Below, in pieces: positions 1 to 7,539 of a stretch of 47,533 nt of DNA (the first letter of the stretch is position 1; each line of letters begins with the position of its first letter). The DNA comes from Candidatus Butyricimonas faecavium (GTDB lineage Bacteria; Bacteroidota; Bacteroidia; Bacteroidales; Marinifilaceae): assembly GCA_944321125.1 (NCBI GenBank), contig CALUKD010000026.1, forward strand, positions 1 through 47,533. Reading direction: 5' to 3'. The translations under genes and the position numbers were made by a program. The notes below the pieces were generated by a model that worked only from the letters and a program-made list of their open reading frames with translations, ran no database searches and had not been told where the DNA came from.

Positions 1-36
1 ATCCTTGTGTCCCCGGTTCGATTCCTGGTGGTACCA
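1..36 (+). tRNA. 3' end of a tRNA, cut by the window edge
   Basis: The T-arm (loop ttcgatt at 17-23), the 3' acceptor strand tggtacc (29-35) and an A discriminator (36) are present. CCA is not encoded. The T-stem has one C-T mismatch. The bases before the T-arm (aatccttgtgtcc) resemble the 3' half of tRNA-Phe or elongator tRNA-Met of Bacteroidales, but the anticodon lies outside the window, so the isotype is open. Confidence 0.75.
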
Positions 37-45
37 CTGAAACAG

Positions 46-76
46 AGAGAGTTACGAAAGTGACTCTCTTCTTTTT
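46..76 (+). terminator. Intrinsic terminator after the partial tRNA
   Basis: A nine-pair stem (46-54 with 61-69, one G-U pair) with a six-base loop is followed by a T-rich run (69-76). It lies ten bases after the tRNA, as expected for the end of a tRNA transcript. Confidence 0.7.
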
Positions 77-105
77 TGCGGCCATTTTTATGCATTTTGG
101 GCCTG

Positions 106-207
106 ATGTTTAAACCATGTTTAAACCAGAATGCAAGCATAAACATTTAATTACTAATTATTTAATACAAATCATTAAAATACCATTTTTGTCCTATGTT
201 TAAACCA
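106..207 (+). repeat. Three copies of atgtttaaacca behind the tRNA
   Basis: The 12-mer atgtttaaacca occurs at 106-117, 117-128 (sharing one base) and 196-207. The third copy overlaps the stop end of the acetyltransferase gene. Repeated short motifs just behind a tRNA are compatible with arm sites or a scar of a tRNA-targeting integrase. No integrase gene is in view, so this is only a suggestion. Confidence 0.5.
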
Positions 208-661
208 ATTTGTCAACTTCAATCTCGTAAATTCGGGAATTCTTACCCCACGGATGATATCCCTGTCCGATATAGCGAAACCCGTATTTTTCATAATACC
301 CCACGTGTTCTGTTGAAAGGTACAAATGACTAAATCCTGCCTTACGAGTATCTTCTTTCGCTTTTTCCATCAACAACACGGCATAAGCATTCCCCCGATA
401 TGCCTCCTCTATGTACAAGGCACAAAGCCAAGGATATAGATCCATCCGACTAATAAAGTCATTCGTGATCAAACCGGCACATCCTATAATGATTCCCTCT
501 TTTTCCAATAAGTACCATTGCGGCAAAACATTATCACTCCCCACAGCATGTACGATACAGTCCTCGTATATTTCCGGAGCCACCTCCGGCCACTTGCAGG
601 GGAAATATTTCATGGCAATTTCTTTATATTCCGGGTTTTCCCGCACGGATATGACTCTCAT
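200..661 (-). CDS. GNAT-family N-acetyltransferase
   Basis: This 153-aa protein has the GNAT layout. A central strand pair around EGIIIGCAGLI is followed by ALYIEEAYRGNAYAVLLM, which matches motif A where acetyl-CoA pyrophosphate binds (the usual Q/RxxGxG/A appears as RGNAYA). Near the C-terminus, HVGYYEKYGFRYIGQG matches the typical YEKxGF motif B. Length is normal for a single-domain member. It is presumably cytosolic and transfers an acetyl group from acetyl-CoA to a small amine or protein; the substrate cannot be read from the sequence. It lies 40 bases downstream of the MATE exporter on the same strand and could be co-transcribed, a pairing that would fit drug tolerance, but that is inference. 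Confidence 0.85.
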   Translation of the reverse strand: MRVISVRENPEYKEIAMKYFPCKWPEVAPEIYEDCIVHAVGSDNVLPQWYLLEKEGIIIGCAGLITNDFISRMDLYPWLCALYIEEAYRGNAYAVLLMEKAKEDTRKAGFSHLYLSTEHVGYYEKYGFRYIGQGYHPWGKNSRIYEIEVDKLV

Positions 662-701
662 ATTATTGATCTTATTTTATTATACATAATCTTCCCGCTA
701 A

Positions 702-2060
702 TTAACACGAAGTCGCCACATTTACAATCATTCGATTTCTGTTCCTAGTGTATCTCATATACCAGATACAGATCAGCAAGGAAATAAAAGTCGAGATTGG
801 TGGGGCAAACCCCATGATAAACAAGGAAGAAGGATCTATCAAACTGAACAGATACGAAAGAGGGATTCGTACCACAAAAGTAGCTATCATGCTATGGATC
901 ATGGGGAACACAGAATTTCCCTGTCCGCTAAAATAAGAATTGATACAGAACACAAAACTCACCAGCACACAGTCAATACTATACCCACGCAAATACTCGG
1001 CAGCCACGGCGACAACCGCCGGGTCATTCGTAAATATTCCCGTCAAAGTTTCCGGTAAAAATTGCGAGTACACGCAAACTGATACCCCAAAAACCAATGC
1101 CATCCCGATGCCCGAATAAAGACAACGATTCATGCGAGAGATTAATTTTGCCCCGTAATTCTGAGCTGTCATCGTGGCCACCGCAGAGGATATTGCCATC
1201 GGGGGTAGCATGGCAAATACAATGATTTTCTCAACAACGCCTAAAGAAGCTGACGCAACCACTCCCATCCGGTTCACAATCACCGTGATCAACAAAAAAG
1301 AGACATTGATCAAAGCATCCTGCAAAGCGATAGGAGCCCCTAAGATCACGATCTTTTTTGAAAGGATACGATCTAAACGAATATCATGCCGTGAAAATTC
1401 AAAACGGAAGCCTTTACGGTGCAGAAACCATAACGCTGTGACAAAACTAATACCTTGTGACGAAATTGTCGCTAAGGCAGCCCCGGCGGCTCGCATATGA
1501 AAACATCCAACTAAGATGAAATCAAGCATAATATTGATCACGCAGGCTAATCCGACAAAATAGAGTGGCGTTTTTGAATCTCCCAATCCACGGAGAATAC
1601 CACAAATGACGTTATATCCTATGATAAAAGGAATACCGATAGAACAGATCAATATATAATGTTTCGTATCACGCATCGCTTCCACCGGAGTATGCATCAA
1701 TGAAGCTATCGAATCATGACACAACGTCATGATCAACGTGAGAAATACGCCCACCAAAGCAAATAACCAAATAGATGAACCTATCGTCGAGGCTATCTGC
1801 CGATCGTCCCTTGCACCCGTCGCGATGGCAATCAACACAGTTGTTCCGGTCGTGAGCCCGAGAATAATTCCCGTAATGGTCTGCATCACCTGACTACCGA
1901 TAGCTACCGCTGCAACACTGGCAGCATCATCATATTGTCCCACAACGAACAAGTCCGCACCACCATATAACGCTTGAAGAACGTTTGCAATTAAAAACGG
2001 GACGGCAAACTGAAGTAATACTTTTGGCACCCGGCCTTGTGTCAAATCTAACTCTTTCAT
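702..2060 (-). CDS. MATE family efflux transporter
   Basis: This 452-aa protein has about twelve hydrophobic segments in two repeated halves, the size and layout of MATE (multi antimicrobial extrusion) carriers. The N-terminus LTQGRVPKVLLQFAVPFL, followed by ADLFVVGQYD, is typical of the MatE domain in the DinF/NorM-like branch common in Bacteroidales. Such proteins sit in the inner membrane and export cationic drugs or metabolites in exchange for Na+ or H+. The start at 2060 has a promoter-like TACCTTTG about 80 bases upstream (2143-2150, minus strand). The acetyltransferase follows downstream on the same strand. Substrate is unknown. Confidence 0.93.
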   Translation of the reverse strand: MKELDLTQGRVPKVLLQFAVPFLIANVLQALYGGADLFVVGQYDDAASVAAVAIGSQVMQTITGIILGLTTGTTVLIAIATGARDDRQIASTIGSSIWLFALVGVFLTLIMTLCHDSIASLMHTPVEAMRDTKHYILICSIGIPFIIGYNVICGILRGLGDSKTPLYFVGLACVINIMLDFILVGCFHMRAAGAALATISSQGISFVTALWFLHRKGFRFEFSRHDIRLDRILSKKIVILGAPIALQDALINVSFLLITVIVNRMGVVASASLGVVEKIIVFAMLPPMAISSAVATMTAQNYGAKLISRMNRCLYSGIGMALVFGVSVCVYSQFLPETLTGIFTNDPAVVAVAAEYLRGYSIDCVLVSFVFCINSYFSGQGNSVFPMIHSMIATFVVRIPLSYLFSLIDPSSLFIMGFAPPISTFISLLICIWYMRYTRNRNRMIVNVATSC

Positions 2061-2142
2061 TTATCGTTCACGCATTTTATGTATCACGGCTCCCCGTGAC
2101 CTGTTCCACAATATTTTACATACCCAATGCAATTAACGGGTG

Positions 2143-2150
2143 CAAAGGTA
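2143..2150 (-). promoter_or_regulatory. Bacteroidales-type -7 box for the MATE gene
   Basis: On the minus strand the octamer is TACCTTTG, matching the Bacteroidetes TAnnTTTG consensus. It lies about 83 bases upstream of the MATE start. A clear -33 TTTG at the usual 19-base spacing is not seen, so the call rests on one box. A small hairpin (tcacgg/ccgtga, about 2090-2104) lies in the leader. Confidence 0.45.
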
Positions 2151-2168
2151 GGACAAATAAACCACGAT

Positions 2169-2196
2169 AAAAAATAAGTCCGGAATAATACCGGAC
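2169..2196 (-). terminator. Intrinsic terminator of the long Sus/TlpA unit
   Basis: A perfect six-pair stem (2178-2183 with 2191-2196, gtccgg/ccggac) with a seven-base loop is followed, reading the minus strand, by a T-rich run (2177 down to 2169). It stands between the last gene of the TlpA unit and the MATE promoter. Confidence 0.75.
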
Positions 2197-2240
2197 TCAT
2201 GACTACAATTTAATTTTCCACGAATGATCACAATAATTTT

Positions 2241-2301
2241 ACAAAACAATATATTCCAAACCACAAGACTTAAATATTTTACAAGAAGTTATTCCTACCT
2301 A
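2241..2301 (-). pseudogene. Remnant of a second copy of the 213-aa lipoprotein gene
   Basis: The DNA here aligns with 3441-3500 inside the neighbouring lipoprotein gene. Translated on the minus strand it gives GITSCKIFKSCGLEYI, against GTTSYKIFRPCGLEYV in the intact gene. No open frame of useful length surrounds it. It is therefore the decayed C-terminal piece of a paralogue, left beyond the end of the last TlpA gene. Confidence 0.7.
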
Positions 2302-2337
2302 AGATTATTGAAGTCAATAATCAACACCAGAAAACTC

Positions 2338-2955
2338 TCAAATTCCACTCAATGCATGGAGAGTCTTTTCTGTTTTCGGATCAGATGGACAAGTCATTGT
2401 CGCATTTATAATCTTTCCTTCCTTATCCAACAAAATAAAACGAGGAATAGCTGTAATACCGTAAGCCTCCCGGAACTTCATGTCTCGCCCCATATGCAAC
2501 TGAATTCCGCCTAATTTTTCCTTTTTCACCATTTCTTTCCATACTGACGGGTTTTCGTCACAGGAAAGACTGACAAAAACAATCTTTTTTTTCCTCATCC
2601 TCTTTTCCAACTCTTTCAAATAAGGAATCTCCTTGCAACAAGGCCCACACCACGTGGCCCACACATCTATATACACGTATTTCCCTTTAAAATTTTTTAA
2701 TGAATACATTTTCCCTTTCATATCCGGATAATTAAAATCCGGTGCCTCCGTTCCCGGAGCAAGCTCTTTTTCAATCTGTTCATTAACTTCCTGTCGCTGA
2801 TTTTCCATTGCCTTCATCAGCACATTGAAGATATCAACCTTTTCTACATTTACAGAATCCTTCGTTTCATTCACCCCCTGCGCCATCAGGCAAAACGGGG
2901 AAAAGAACCAACAAACCAAACTTATTAATCCTATTTTCTTCATATCAAAATTCAT
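2338..2955 (-). CDS. TlpA-like thiol-disulfide oxidoreductase (copy 1)
   Basis: This 205-aa protein starts with a hydrophobic export segment (about residues 8-25), then a charged linker and a thioredoxin fold of the TlpA/ResA type (about 68-205). The active site is WCGPC inside WATWCGPCCKE. The cis-proline loop is TAIPRFILLD. The GKYVYIDVWATWC strand and SLSCDEN segment match AhpC/TSA-type thioredoxins of Bacteroidales. It should act in the periplasm on disulfides of exported or imported proteins. It is the last intact gene of the long unit; the other two TlpA copies lie at 6325 and 6884. An extra Cys follows the active site (GPCC). Confidence 0.92.
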   Translation of the reverse strand: MNFDMKKIGLISLVCWFFSPFCLMAQGVNETKDSVNVEKVDIFNVLMKAMENQRQEVNEQIEKELAPGTEAPDFNYPDMKGKMYSLKNFKGKYVYIDVWATWCGPCCKEIPYLKELEKRMRKKKIVFVSLSCDENPSVWKEMVKKEKLGGIQLHMGRDMKFREAYGITAIPRFILLDKEGKIINATMTCPSDPKTEKTLHALSGI

Positions 2956-2965
2956 TTATCATTCT

Positions 2966-3150
2966 ACAGAAAGCACAACTTTATACGTCTCGTTCGGTTC
3001 GAAAAAAACAATCATGGATAAAAATAAAATTATCATTCACCTCCACGGTTCCTTCAAATTTCAATTTCTTGGCCAGTTTCGCACCTTTCAGCCTCTCCGG
3101 GAAAAAATATGAAAAAGGCAACCGACCTATCGTCGCCGGATTAAAATGCA
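2966..3150 (-). pseudogene. Frameshifted duplicate of the C-terminus of the 570-aa protein
   Basis: About 180 bases are almost identical to 4580-4771, the end of the 570-aa gene, including the shared peptides NPATIGRLPFSYFFPERL and GTVEVNDNFIFIHDCFF. The A-run after position 3001 has seven A against six in the intact gene, so the frame shifts and the terminal residues (EPNETYKVVLSVE in the parent) are lost. Upstream the open frame runs to 3325 with no recognisable homology, and could be diverged paralogue sequence or random. This is a relic of an internal duplication in the operon. Confidence 0.8.
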
Positions 3151-3321
3151 TCTTTTTTTCCTTTCTCCATTCAAGCGTATTATAAACCATGCAAAATTTG
3201 GACTTAAAGAAGGATATATTGCTACCCTTAATCAACGTGATTTCTCCAAAGCCATTAAGTTGCAACAAACTATTGCATTTTATACCTGACATACAGTTCA
3301 TTACAATACAACCCCTCAATT

Positions 3322-3963
3322 TCAATTCTCCATATCTTCTTTTCCTTGTCTTATCATGTTCACAAAACTCTCACACATTCCCTCGACGGAAGCTTCTTCT
3401 CCGGTAATTCGACAAAAAACAGGCTCGCCATTTCTCTCGTAAACAACGTATTCCAAACCGCAAGGCCGGAAAATTTTGTAAGAAGTTGTTCCTGCCTCTG
3501 TCAATTTAGCCGGCAACCAAGCAATCACTTTTCCCCAACCTTCCCCAAACTCTCCAAATTGCCATTCGCCATTTCTTTTCACGGCTATCAAGCTATACGT
3601 GATTTCACCGTCCTTTTTTACCGAAAAATAAACTTTATCATCAGGTTCTTCCAAACATTTTAAAAGAGTTTCAGGAGATGGATCCAAATAAAACTTTTCA
3701 TAATCAAACTCATAATAGGGCATGACTTCCAAATCAAGAGTATCAATGCTTCTAATCAAGGAATAAGGTAACCTATTCGGAAACACATATTCACCTCTTG
3801 CTTCTGTTGAAGCATATTTCTTTTTTAAACCGTCAAAAGCGGCTTTAGCTTTTTCATCCATGAAATTCCCAACAATGAGACGTGTTCCAGATTTTTCTTT
3901 CACTTTGGAATCAGCACAAGCACCAATTAACAATACACAAACACACAAAATTAAATTTCTCAT
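3322..3963 (-). CDS. Unknown lipoprotein, 213 aa
   Basis: The N-terminus MRNLILCVCVLLIGACADSK is a lipoprotein signal peptide with lipobox IGAC, so the mature protein is anchored by Cys16 in the periplasm or outer membrane. No family is recognised. The rest is a soluble mixed sequence with the conserved-looking piece TTSYKIFRPCGLEYVVYERN; a decayed copy of that piece stands at 2241-2301, so the gene was once duplicated. It follows the broken papain-like gene and precedes the third TlpA in the same unit. Its function may be linked to the protease-like neighbours, but the sequence does not show it. Confidence 0.75.
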   Translation of the reverse strand: MRNLILCVCVLLIGACADSKVKEKSGTRLIVGNFMDEKAKAAFDGLKKKYASTEARGEYVFPNRLPYSLIRSIDTLDLEVMPYYEFDYEKFYLDPSPETLLKCLEEPDDKVYFSVKKDGEITYSLIAVKRNGEWQFGEFGEGWGKVIAWLPAKLTEAGTTSYKIFRPCGLEYVVYERNGEPVFCRITGEEASVEGMCESFVNMIRQGKEDMEN

Positions 3964-3981
3964 TTTTCAACATTTTAAAAT

Positions 3982-4558
3982 TCAGATTATAATTTCCAAA
4001 TTATATATATATCCAAACTTTCGCATTCCAGTCCAAGGTTCAATATATCCATACTCCCAAGACTCGTTTTTAGTACCATGTCTACTCATACCAATATAAA
4101 ACAATACAATCGCATGATAATTACCTCCGACCCATTCAAGACCTATTGTTGGAAGTAAAGGAAACTGTTTGTATTCTACCCCAGGTTTCAAATATGTTAC
4201 AGGCACTATGTTTGTATATACCCCTCCATAAGTAACACCATCAACAACACAGAATAATTTATTCATAAACGCCGCAGCATCATTACGATTAATTCCTTTA
4301 TCTGTACATACTTTATGATAAAACGAATTACTACAATCTGTAATACGACTCTCTCCACGAAATTCGACACAATAAATTGTTGCATATGTAGCTTGTTTAT
4401 CCATGCTTCATGGATAAACAAGCATAAAAACACCATGTGCTATATTTTTGCTTAACAGGTGGACAATAATAATTTTCATCTCCCCACTCATAGGTATATT
4501 GAGCCAAACATGGATACACCATCAAAATAATCACCACTGAAATCAATATCTTTTTCAT
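3982..4558 (-). pseudogene. Papain-like cysteine protease split by a frameshift
   Basis: Two overlapping frames make one protease. The first (4558 down to 4397, 53 aa) has a signal peptide (MKKILISVVIILMVYPCLAQ) and then VKQKYSTWCFYACLSM, the classic oxyanion Gln plus catalytic Cys of papain-fold C39/C70-like enzymes. It stops at TAA 4397-4399. The second frame (4404 down to 3982) supplies the rest, with GGNYHAIVLF holding the likely catalytic His and YIEPWTG at the third-residue position. The break lies exactly in a perfect 15-bp inverted repeat (4391-4423). Gene order and spacing (25 bases after the 570-aa gene) fit a former operon member. It is dead, or expressed only through frameshifting or reversion. 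Confidence 0.75.
4391..4423. repeat. Perfect 15-bp inverted repeat at the protease frameshift
   Basis: gcttgtttatccatg (4391-4405) and catggataaacaagc (4409-4423) are exact reverse complements separated by three bases. The palindrome lies inside coding sequence, and both the premature TAA of the upstream frame and the ATG of the downstream frame are inside it. This is what a templated quasi-palindrome mutation leaves behind. Confidence 0.9.
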
Positions 4559-4583
4559 ACATTATTTATTTAAAATCCACTTA

Positions 4584-6296
4584 TCACTCTACAGAAAGCA
4601 CAACTTTATACGTCTCGTTAGGTTCGAAAAAACAATCATGAATAAAAATAAAATTATCATTCACCTCCACGGTTCCTTCAAATTTCAATTTCTTGGCCAG
4701 TTTCGCACCTTTCAGTCTCTCCGGGAAAAAATAAGAGAAAGGCAAACGACCTATCGTTGCCGGATTAAAAGGATCTGGTTTCTCCATGTAGTAATTGCCT
4801 GTCATCTGTTGACGTCGGAATTGCTCATCTGTCTGGATAGTCAATATATATTTTTTACCTTTCCGTTGCCCGGAAACTTTATAATGCACTTCTTTTCCCT
4901 CCCCGTTCAATCGTACATCCCATTTGGGATCACCGTAATACACGAATACATCCCGATCATACAAATATCCCATTTGATTTAACGTAACCAACTCCTGTCC
5001 CGTTGCCAATCCCACGGTTGCAAGATTCTCCCGGTAATCCCGTCCTGCATTATCTGTCTCTGGATAATCAATCGTTAAAAATTTTGGATTCCATTCATTC
5101 AAACGACTTATTATAAACTGCGTATTTAAATACACAGCCTCCGCAAGAGAGTATCGCCCCGGATCAGTCATCCAAAATTTCCAAGTTCCCCACCCGGCTT
5201 GTCCATGCCACTCGGGAACACAATACCCGGCCAAAGCGCTCACGTTACCATCCTTTATCCAAGCCGTCACCAAATTATCTGATTTGCCAAACATAGCTCC
5301 CCCGTTATTTCCCACGGCCAAGTATACCCGACGGTGTTCTCCCGCTGGTAAATACAACTTTCCTTGTTTCGTGTCCGCATATAATTTCCCCTGATCTGCA
5401 CGAATAATATAGTTAAGCGCATTAATAATCTTCAATTCCTCCAGCCCGTAAGAACAAGTCAACAAAAATTCCGGATCCAATTGCCCGTATAAATCCCAAA
5501 ACTTATACAGCAATGAATCCACAGCAACTTCATACTTTGTCAACGTGTCGTTTTTCTCCCTTTTTTCTCCCCATGAAACTGTAACTCTAGGCTCTTTCAA
5601 GTAACGATTCACTTGAAGTCTTTCTTGATGCTCTTTCTGCAATAACAAGAGAGAATCATCCACAGGCTGCCCCTCTTGCCTTTTTTCCGATATTATTTTA
5701 TTCAACTGCTCAACCTGTTGTGCCAACTCCGGATCCGCGTTAGCCATCGCATCTTGAAATGCCACTATATGCCTAGAAAACATATTATTCCTTATATTAG
5801 GATCAATCACAACACATTTATCAAAAAAAGATGTATACCTCATCTCCGGAGTTGTACTTAACGCCGTACGGATAATCATGGGACTTTGGGCATCTTCAAT
5901 CATACGTGTAGCACTCTCCACATCATATCCCGTGACAATTCCCCATATAAAAGTTCCAAAGATACCCGTCCCCATCTTACGGTTCATTTTATGTATCATT
6001 TTAATATACTCGGTAGTAATATTCTCCGCTTTTTCTACCACGGCCACATACCGGGGATCAACCTTCTTTAAAACAGGTAACGCTTCCTCCGGCCATTTCC
6101 CGAAAGGAATAACGAATGCATCATGTCGGGTCTTCAACATGTCAATCACTCTATTCCACCCTGCATCCTCCCGCACAGCCTTACTGGCCAAAATCACGTA
6201 TTCATACTCGTTTACATCCTGCTCGGCCAAAGCTATCGCGGGGAACAAACACACAGATAATAACAATACACTTCTCAATACTTCTCTCATACTCAC
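4584..6296 (-). CDS. Exported 570-aa protein, possibly a degenerate C25/caspase-fold protein
   Basis: Residues 1-24 are a signal peptide ending ALA-E. The N-terminal part (YEYVILASKAVREDAGW, then ALPVLKKVDPRYVAVV) looks like the start of gingipain-like proteins. Around residues 330-390, YLAVGNNGGAMFGKSDNLV, AGYCVPEWHG and SLAEAVYLN follow the spacing of the clan CD motifs GHG...C...AEA, but the expected His is Asn (GNNGG). A coiled stretch (about 190-230) precedes this part. The last 80 residues form a beta-rich C-terminal domain, a copy of which lies at 2966-3150. It sits between TlpA and the papain-like gene. The clan CD reading is a guess from pattern; it may be an inactive relative or something else. 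Confidence 0.6.
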   Translation of the reverse strand: MSMREVLRSVLLLSVCLFPAIALAEQDVNEYEYVILASKAVREDAGWNRVIDMLKTRHDAFVIPFGKWPEEALPVLKKVDPRYVAVVEKAENITTEYIKMIHKMNRKMGTGIFGTFIWGIVTGYDVESATRMIEDAQSPMIIRTALSTTPEMRYTSFFDKCVVIDPNIRNNMFSRHIVAFQDAMANADPELAQQVEQLNKIISEKRQEGQPVDDSLLLLQKEHQERLQVNRYLKEPRVTVSWGEKREKNDTLTKYEVAVDSLLYKFWDLYGQLDPEFLLTCSYGLEELKIINALNYIIRADQGKLYADTKQGKLYLPAGEHRRVYLAVGNNGGAMFGKSDNLVTAWIKDGNVSALAGYCVPEWHGQAGWGTWKFWMTDPGRYSLAEAVYLNTQFIISRLNEWNPKFLTIDYPETDNAGRDYRENLATVGLATGQELVTLNQMGYLYDRDVFVYYGDPKWDVRLNGEGKEVHYKVSGQRKGKKYILTIQTDEQFRRQQMTGNYYMEKPDPFNPATIGRLPFSYFFPERLKGAKLAKKLKFEGTVEVNDNFIFIHDCFFEPNETYKVVLSVE

Positions 6297-6324
6297 AAAT
6301 TACTTATTCAATAGTTCATCATTT

Positions 6325-6882
6325 TCAAATACCATCCAAACCAGACAATATCTTTTCCGTCTGAGGCCAAACAGGCATCCCGAAATTACTTTCCAGTATC
6401 CGTCCTTTCTTATCCAACAGTATAAAACGGGGGATAGTCAAAATTCCCAAATCTTTTAGAATAGGAGCCTTGTCTCCCTCTGGACATACCCATTGTAAAA
6501 CTCTCTTCTTTTCTGCTTTTACAAACCGTTTCCAAACCTCTTGATGACGATCCACAGAAATACTCACGAATACGATTTTTTTATTATGGAATTTCTCTTC
6601 CAACTCTTCAAAATAAGGAGCCTGTTCAATGCAGGATATACACCATGTTGCCCATAGATCGATATACACATATTTCCCCCGAAAACTTTTTAACGAGACC
6701 CGCTTACCGCTAAAATCTTTAAAAACATAATCCGGCATTTTATCCCCTTTTTTCAACAAAATCCCCGATTGCTTCCCCTCTTTTACCACCACGGTATCTT
6801 GCTGCAAGGTGGCATTCACACTCGTGAAAAAAATAATCAACAACAAGGTAAAAACCAACTTCATCCATATTTTTCCAAACAT
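6325..6882 (-). CDS. TlpA-like thiol-disulfide oxidoreductase (copy 2)
   Basis: This 185-aa protein has an N-terminal hydrophobic export segment (about residues 7-24) and a TlpA/ResA thioredoxin domain (about 47-185). The active site is WCISC within WATWCISCIEQAP, less usual than the WCGPC or WCSPC of its sisters because the residue before the second Cys is Ser, not Pro. In thioredoxin-fold proteins that change tends to alter redox potential. The cis-Pro loop is LTIPRFILLDKKG. One base separates it from the upstream TlpA gene, so they are surely co-transcribed. Location is periplasmic. Confidence 0.92.
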   Translation of the reverse strand: MFGKIWMKLVFTLLLIIFFTSVNATLQQDTVVVKEGKQSGILLKKGDKMPDYVFKDFSGKRVSLKSFRGKYVYIDLWATWCISCIEQAPYFEELEEKFHNKKIVFVSISVDRHQEVWKRFVKAEKKRVLQWVCPEGDKAPILKDLGILTIPRFILLDKKGRILESNFGMPVWPQTEKILSGLDGI

Positions 6883-6883
6883 A

Positions 6884-7462
6884 TCAAATTCCCTTTAAAG
6901 CACGTAATACCACATCTGTCTCCGGGTCAGAAGGTCTTGTCATATCCGGATCAATCACCCGTCCCTTTTTATCCAACAAGATAAAACGAGGAATAGCTTT
7001 CACCTCGTAAGCCCCGCGAAATAGAGGATTCCCATCGAAATTCAATTGTATTCCCCCCATCTTATTACGATGAAGATAATTTAACCAAGCTTCTCGATCT
7101 TCATCACAGGAAATACTCACAAAAACAATTTTCTTCTTTTTGAAGACCCGTTCCAAACGTTGAAGATGAGGGATCTGCTCTTTACATGGAGAACACCACG
7201 TTGCCCAAAGATCAATATACACGTACTTACCTTTCAAACTCTTCAACGAAAATTTCCGTCCACAAGTATCCACTGCCATAAAATCCGGTGAAACATCTCC
7301 CGGTTTCAATTTTTTATCCAGACTATCAAGTATTTCCTCTTTCGCTACCCGGTCTCTTATATTTTTGTTTAAATAACCGGCAAACGAAAAGTCAATATTC
7401 ACCAATATATAAATTACAATAAATAGCACTACTCTCATATTTTTCAATTTATAAAATTGCAT
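6884..7462 (-). CDS. TlpA-like thiol-disulfide oxidoreductase (copy 3)
   Basis: This 192-aa protein has a hydrophobic N-terminus (about residues 10-29) and a TlpA/ResA domain with active site WCSPC (WATWCSPCKEQIPHLQ) and cis-Pro loop KAIPRFILLDKKG. It shares the ending SDPET..LRALKGI and many core residues with copy 1 (SDPKTEKTLHALSGI), so the copies come from duplication. It is the first gene after the Sus block, 77 bases past the PKD-like gene, with a stem-loop in between. It probably reduces or isomerises disulfides in the periplasm for the substrate or proteins of this unit. Confidence 0.93.
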   Translation of the reverse strand: MQFYKLKNMRVVLFIVIYILVNIDFSFAGYLNKNIRDRVAKEEILDSLDKKLKPGDVSPDFMAVDTCGRKFSLKSLKGKYVYIDLWATWCSPCKEQIPHLQRLERVFKKKKIVFVSISCDEDREAWLNYLHRNKMGGIQLNFDGNPLFRGAYEVKAIPRFILLDKKGRVIDPDMTRPSDPETDVVLRALKGI

Positions 7463-7486
7463 CCATACAAACTTTCCTAGCGCATT

Positions 7487-7533
7487 TTTGCATGAGAGAA
7501 ACTATATTTCATGCCTCTCCCATGCAAAAAACA
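7487..7533 (-). other. Imperfect stem-loop between the Sus block and the TlpA block
   Basis: The arms tttttgcatgagag and ctctcccatgcaaaaa pair imperfectly around a 16-base loop. There is no proper T-run behind it on the minus strand. It may be a processing or stabilising hairpin separating expression of the Sus genes from the TlpA genes. Confidence 0.4.
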
Positions 7534-7539
7534 ATTTAT

